64,000 nt of DNA from Eleftheria terrae. Lineage in GTDB: Bacteria; Pseudomonadota; Gammaproteobacteria; Burkholderiales; Burkholderiaceae_C. The position numbers were made by a program, and so were the translations under genes. Of the stretch, positions 60,662-64,000 are shown in pieces. The stretch covers positions 4,092,001 through 4,156,000 of the forward strand of contig NZ_CP106951.1 in assembly GCF_030419005.1 (NCBI RefSeq). Reading direction: 5' to 3'. Below the pieces are notes generated by a model. That model made no database searches. It saw only the letters and a list, made by a program, of their open reading frames with translations, and was not told the origin of the DNA. The first letter of the stretch is position 1; every line of letters starts with the position of its first letter.

Positions 60662-61045
60662 ATGACCCTGCGCACCACGTCCCGCAGCCGTTCCTCCTCC
60701 AGTCCTGCCGATGACGCGGCTCATCGCTGGGGTGCGGCGGCCCTGGCCATGCTGGCCGGCATGGCAGTGGGCTTGGCGCTGGCCTGGCTGCCGCTCGCCT
60801 TCGATGGCATCGAGGCGGGCATGCCGACCTTCATCTTCGGCGGCGCCATCGCCGGCGCGGTCACGGGTCTGCTCTTCCCGTCCGCCGCGATGGCGGGCGT
60901 GGAAGGGGTGCTGCACTTTTTCATCGGGGCCGGCAGCATGGTGGCCGAGGCGCCCCTCACCCCGAGCCGCCACAGCCCCGGCTGGCTGAAGGCCTGCCTG
61001 GTGTTCGGCATGCTCTTCGCGCTGGTGCTCTGGATCCTGGTCTAG
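60662..61045 (+). CDS. Hypothetical membrane protein, 127 residues
   Basis: Basic Ser/Arg-rich N-terminus, then about three hydrophobic helices (AALAMLAGMAVGLALAWLPL, TFIFGGAIAGAVTGLLF, KACLVFGMLFALVLWILV). I do not recognise a family. Confidence 0.65.
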   Translation: MTLRTTSRSRSSSSPADDAAHRWGAAALAMLAGMAVGLALAWLPLAFDGIEAGMPTFIFGGAIAGAVTGLLFPSAAMAGVEGVLHFFIGAGSMVAEAPLTPSRHSPGWLKACLVFGMLFALVLWILV

Positions 61046-61270
61046 CGGCGGGCGGCTGCCGGCGTCGCGGGCCCGTCGAGCACCTCGGCGCGAGGCCGCC
61101 GAGTTGATGCAATTGCCCTGTCACCTAGGGAATTCGAGCTTCGGCAAAACCCTCGACCTGGCAGAAAACCCACCTTCCACACTGAGGGCGCACATCGGGT
61201 CCGCGCGGGCATGTGCAGGTCGCCGCGTCACGCACGCGGTGGTTGCTTTCCACCCTCCAGCAAGACCAAC

Positions 61271-61831
61271 ATGATCCTCCTTCCGTCCCTCCATCGAGGC
61301 TGGCGTGCCGGTGCGGCCGTGGCCGCCCTGTTCGCCACCGCGGCCCAGGCCGCGGTCGTCGACAGCGCCTACATCCGGGCGACCACCAATGAAATCAGCG
61401 GGCTGCTCGGGCAGTACAGCCGGCCCTCGGTCTACCTCGACCGCTATGCCTGCGGCGAGCAGACGCTGGCCGCCTATGCGTGCTACCCCAATGTCATCAG
61501 CCTGGGCAGCCGCTTCCTGCAAGGGCAGGAGAACAGCTACGGCAACTACGTGGGCAAGTTCATCTTCGCGCACGAGTGGGGCCACACGGTGCAGTTCGCC
61601 TACAGCATCCGGCTGCGCTCGCCTTACCAGGAGCTGCAGGCCGACTGCTTCGGTGGCACCTTCGTGAAGTACGCGCAGGCCTCGCTGGGCTATCCGTCCT
61701 TCATCGAGTCGGCGGTGCGCTCGGCACGCAATGCGGCGGACTACAGCACGCACGGCACGCCGTCGCAACGCGACTACTACACGCGCCGGGGCTACGCCAC
61801 CAGCGTGAACACCTGCCTCAACAACCTGTGA
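61271..61831 (+). CDS. Secreted neutral zinc metallopeptidase (YpfJ-like)
   Basis: This 186-residue protein has a signal peptide (AAVAALFATAAQA), the zinc motif FIFAHEWGHTVQF (HExxH at 101-105) and the downstream ELQADCFGG (Asp/Glu ligand region near 121-125), the pattern of the neutral zinc metallopeptidase family of YpfJ/KPN_02809. Several Cys (61, 71, 126, 182) may form disulfides in the periplasm or outside. Shorter than YpfJ (about 280). Confidence 0.85.
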   Translation: MILLPSLHRGWRAGAAVAALFATAAQAAVVDSAYIRATTNEISGLLGQYSRPSVYLDRYACGEQTLAAYACYPNVISLGSRFLQGQENSYGNYVGKFIFAHEWGHTVQFAYSIRLRSPYQELQADCFGGTFVKYAQASLGYPSFIESAVRSARNAADYSTHGTPSQRDYYTRRGYATSVNTCLNNL

Positions 61832-61838
61832 GGTGCGC

Positions 61839-62624
61839 ATGCGTGCGGCGTCCGTGATCCTCGGCGCCTGCGTGGCCGGCGCCGGTGCCCTGGCCTGGTG
61901 GCAGGGTGCTGCCGAGCCGGCGCCGCCGGCTGCACCGGCCGGCGTGGCGAGCCGGGCCGCCAGCGGCCCGGCAGCTGCCGGTGCCGGGCCGGCCCGGCGC
62001 GTGTCGGCGCTGGCGAGCCCGGCCGCCAGCGCAGCGGCGGTGCCGGCGGCCGCGCCGCTGCCTGCGTCTTCCATGGCCATGGGGCTGCCGCCGCTGGGTG
62101 CCGCGCCCGTGGTGCCGGTGCCGGCCGTGCCACCGGCACCGCTGCCGCCGGAAGAGGTGGCTGCCAACGACGCGCTGCGGCGGCTGGGCTACCACATCGA
62201 CGAGCGCTACTACCGCATGAGCCTGCCGGAGCTGCGCCAGGCGGCGGCCGGGCAGGACGTGCAGGCCCTGACCCACCTGGCCGAACGCCTGCTGTTCGAG
62301 CTGGGGGGCCATGGGCCCGGCGCCGACGCGCAAGCCGGCGGCAGCCAGCGCATGGCGGCTCGCGAGGCCTTGCAGCAGGCCTATCTGCTCGGCAACCGGC
62401 ATGCAGCGGCCATGCTGTCCGAGAGCTACCTGCTGGAGCGCCAGCCGGTGGAGGCAGCGGCCTGGAACCTGGTGGCGCGCCGCGCCGGCGACACCCTCAG
62501 CGCCGACTGGTTCGTGCGCACCGAGGACTACAAGCGCCTGAACGACGCCCAGCGGGCCGAGGCAGCGCAGCGGGCCGACACCTTGTGGAACCAGTTGCAA
62601 GCGGGCCAGGCGCCCGGCTCCTGA
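61839..62624 (+). CDS. Hypothetical exported protein with Ala/Pro linker
   Basis: This 261-residue protein has an N-terminal signal or anchor helix (SVILGACVAGAGALAWW), an Ala/Pro-rich linker to about residue 105, then a helical C-terminal part (LRRLGYHIDERYYRMSLPEL; AYLLGNRHAAAMLSESYLLE) that recalls Sel1-like repeats. It starts 7 nt after the metallopeptidase and is probably co-transcribed. Confidence 0.65.
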   Translation: MRAASVILGACVAGAGALAWWQGAAEPAPPAAPAGVASRAASGPAAAGAGPARRVSALASPAASAAAVPAAAPLPASSMAMGLPPLGAAPVVPVPAVPPAPLPPEEVAANDALRRLGYHIDERYYRMSLPELRQAAAGQDVQALTHLAERLLFELGGHGPGADAQAGGSQRMAAREALQQAYLLGNRHAAAMLSESYLLERQPVEAAAWNLVARRAGDTLSADWFVRTEDYKRLNDAQRAEAAQRADTLWNQLQAGQAPGS

Positions 62625-62736
62625 CACCCGCGGCACGGCGCCCGCGCCTGGCACGCCGGCCAGCGCCGGGCCTGCGGCTTGCTGCAGGACGCGGGGTCGG
62701 CCTGCTGCCGGCCTTGCCACCTCCGGGGCCTTGTTC

Positions 62737-64000
62737 ATGACCCTCACGTTTCCTTCCCGCCGGCCCGACGCGCGGCGGGCACCGGTGCCGGTGGACGCCG
62801 GCCTGTCTCCCGCCACCGACGGCTCGCCGGGCGAACGCGGCTTTGCCCAGCTGGTTGGCGCGCTGCAGCTCAGCGAGGGGGCGCCGTTGCGCAGCCCGCC
62901 CCGCAAGCCGCGCCGCCGTGCGCCGGCACCGCCCGCCGAGCGGTGCTCGCCGGGCGCGGCGCTGGCGCGTGCCGAGCAGTGCGCGCGCAGCGGCCGCATC
63001 GACGAAGCCCTCTCGATCTGCGAGGCGGTGCTGCCCGGGCTGCAGGCCGCCGGCGATCCGCTGGCGCTGGGGTTGTGCCAGCACGTGCAGGCCCTGAGCC
63101 ACCATTACGCCGGCCGGCTGCAGGCGGCCATGCTGGCCGGCTACCGGGCGATCGAATGCCTGGGCCGCACCGAAGCGCTCGACCGGCGCCTGCGGGCCAT
63201 GGCGCTGCAGGCCATCGTGCTGGCCCGGCTGGGCGATGCCGCCGCCGCCCTGGAACTGCTGGACCACGGGCTGCACCTGCTGCCGCGGGTGGCGGGCCAT
63301 CCGCGCGAGCAATGCGTGTTCTGGAACAACGCCGGCGCGGCGCTGCATGCGCTGGGGCAGCTGCCGCAGGCGGTGGAGGCGGCGATGCGGGCGGCCGCGC
63401 TGATGCCGCTGTTCGACGAACCGCCACTGCACGCCGTCTGCCGCGGCAACGTGCTGGTGTATCGGGTGGAACTGGCCCAGGCCACCGAGCCGCCCGGCGA
63501 CGAGCTGCGGCAGGCGCTCGGCGCGCTGCAGGCCCATATCGACGAGCTGGTGCACAGCGAGCGCCACCACCTGATGCCGCGCTGCGTCAAGGCGGCCGCC
63601 GGGGCGCAGATCGCACTGGGCCGGCTGGACGAGGCGCGCGAGCTGCTGGGCCGCGGCATCCGCTCGGCGCTGCTCGCCGGGGTGGGGCCCGAGCGCGGTG
63701 GGCTGGAGCTGCGCCTGGCGCAGGTGGAGCGGCTGGGCGGGCGCTACCGGGCGGCCGCGGGGCATGTCGCGCTGGCCCTGGAGCTGCTGCATGCGGGCCA
63801 GGAGCAGGACCTGCTGGCCGAGGCCCATCTCGAGAACGGCCTGCTGCACGAGGCGCAACAGCACTGGCGTGCCGCCCTCGACAGCCACAAGCGCCATGCC
63901 GAGCTGCGCGCCGCGCTGCTGAAGGCGCAGGCCGAGGGCCGGGCGCAGGCGGCTGCGGCCCGCATGGACCTGGCCTGCAGCCGGCAGGAAGTGGAGACGC
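62737..64000 (+). CDS. TPR-repeat protein, cut by the window edge
   Basis: ATG at 62737 opens a frame that runs to the window end (421 residues). After a basic N-terminus (about 1-60) come TPR-like helical pairs (EALSICEAVLPGLQAAGDPL; AAALELLDHGLHLLPRVAG) up to the edge, ending in a coiled coil (LRAALLKAQAEGRAQAAAAR). In this order TPR arrays with such a coiled coil often lead into a GGDEF domain, so a TPR diguanylate cyclase is a fair guess; the C-terminus is not visible. Confidence 0.65.
   Translation, partial: MTLTFPSRRPDARRAPVPVDAGLSPATDGSPGERGFAQLVGALQLSEGAPLRSPPRKPRRRAPAPPAERCSPGAALARAEQCARSGRIDEALSICEAVLPGLQAAGDPLALGLCQHVQALSHHYAGRLQAAMLAGYRAIECLGRTEALDRRLRAMALQAIVLARLGDAAAALELLDHGLHLLPRVAGHPREQCVFWNNAGAALHALGQLPQAVEAAMRAAALMPLFDEPPLHAVCRGNVLVYRVELAQATEPPGDELRQALGALQAHIDELVHSERHHLMPRCVKAAAGAQIALGRLDEARELLGRGIRSALLAGVGPERGGLELRLAQVERLGGRYRAAAGHVALALELLHAGQEQDLLAEAHLENGLLHEAQQHWRAALDSHKRHAELRAALLKAQAEGRAQAAAARMDLACSRQEVET

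Overview
The window is very GC-rich (roughly 70 percent) and densely packed, with many ATGA/GTGA stop-start overlaps. Gene content points to a plant-associated betaproteobacterium of the order Burkholderiales: an Hrp group 2 type III secretion system (T3SS) with HrpB and HrpG regulators, pectin-degrading enzymes, PEP-CTERM proteins, PcaGH and a Burkholderiales-type MaeB. The genus cannot be fixed from the sequence alone.

Region 1 (1-30.6 kb) is a nearly complete Hrp2 T3SS locus. A leftward operon (7.2 kb down to the left edge) carries a 71-residue ORF, a GNAT acetyltransferase, sctU, sctV, hpaP, sctQ, sctR, sctS and a gene cut by the window edge. A second leftward operon (28.2 to 15.6 kb) carries a small acidic protein, sctC, sctD, two small helical proteins in the sctE/sctG position, a pilin/needle candidate, three glycine-rich harpin/translocator-like proteins, hrpB1, hrpB2, sctJ, sctK, sctL, sctN, sctO and sctT, followed by a 538-residue effector or toxin candidate. 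Lone units are a 155-residue paralogue of the pilin candidate, the activator hrpB with a YkgJ-like partner, a micro-ORF coupled to a lytic transglycosylase, and hrpG. A galactose-oxidase-like lipoprotein sits inside the locus. I found four exact TTCG-N16-TTCG (PIP/hrpII) boxes, each with a YANNNT -10 element 32-33 nt downstream, at the four places where HrpB-dependent promoters are expected. These define the regulon from sequence alone.

Region 2 (30.7-36 kb) holds two small proteins, a pectin methylesterase-pectate lyase operon, an unknown protein and an alpha/beta esterase. Region 3 (36-47 kb) is mainly housekeeping and stress genes: maeB, an HU protein, a structured RNA/terminator, a zinc-ribbon mini-protein, an SRPBCC-Hsp20 fusion, an HPF/RaiA-like protein, a PRC-barrel protein, an OmpW-like porin and an AraC regulator. 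Region 4 (47-51 kb) is a glycan cluster (DUF4254 protein, GT2, two GT9 enzymes) plus an AhpD-like protein. Region 5 (51.5-64 kb) is metabolic and accessory: two PEP-CTERM proteins, an FAD monooxygenase, an alpha/beta hydrolase, a MarR regulator, pcaHG, an sdpRI pair with a clear operator, an XRE regulator, a zinc metallopeptidase and a TPR protein cut by the right edge.

The inferred logic is that HrpG activates hrpB, and HrpB activates the PIP-box units that build the secretion apparatus and its secreted proteins. Secreted pectinases and esterases would open plant cell walls. I saw no tRNA, rRNA, CRISPR array, insertion sequence or integrase.
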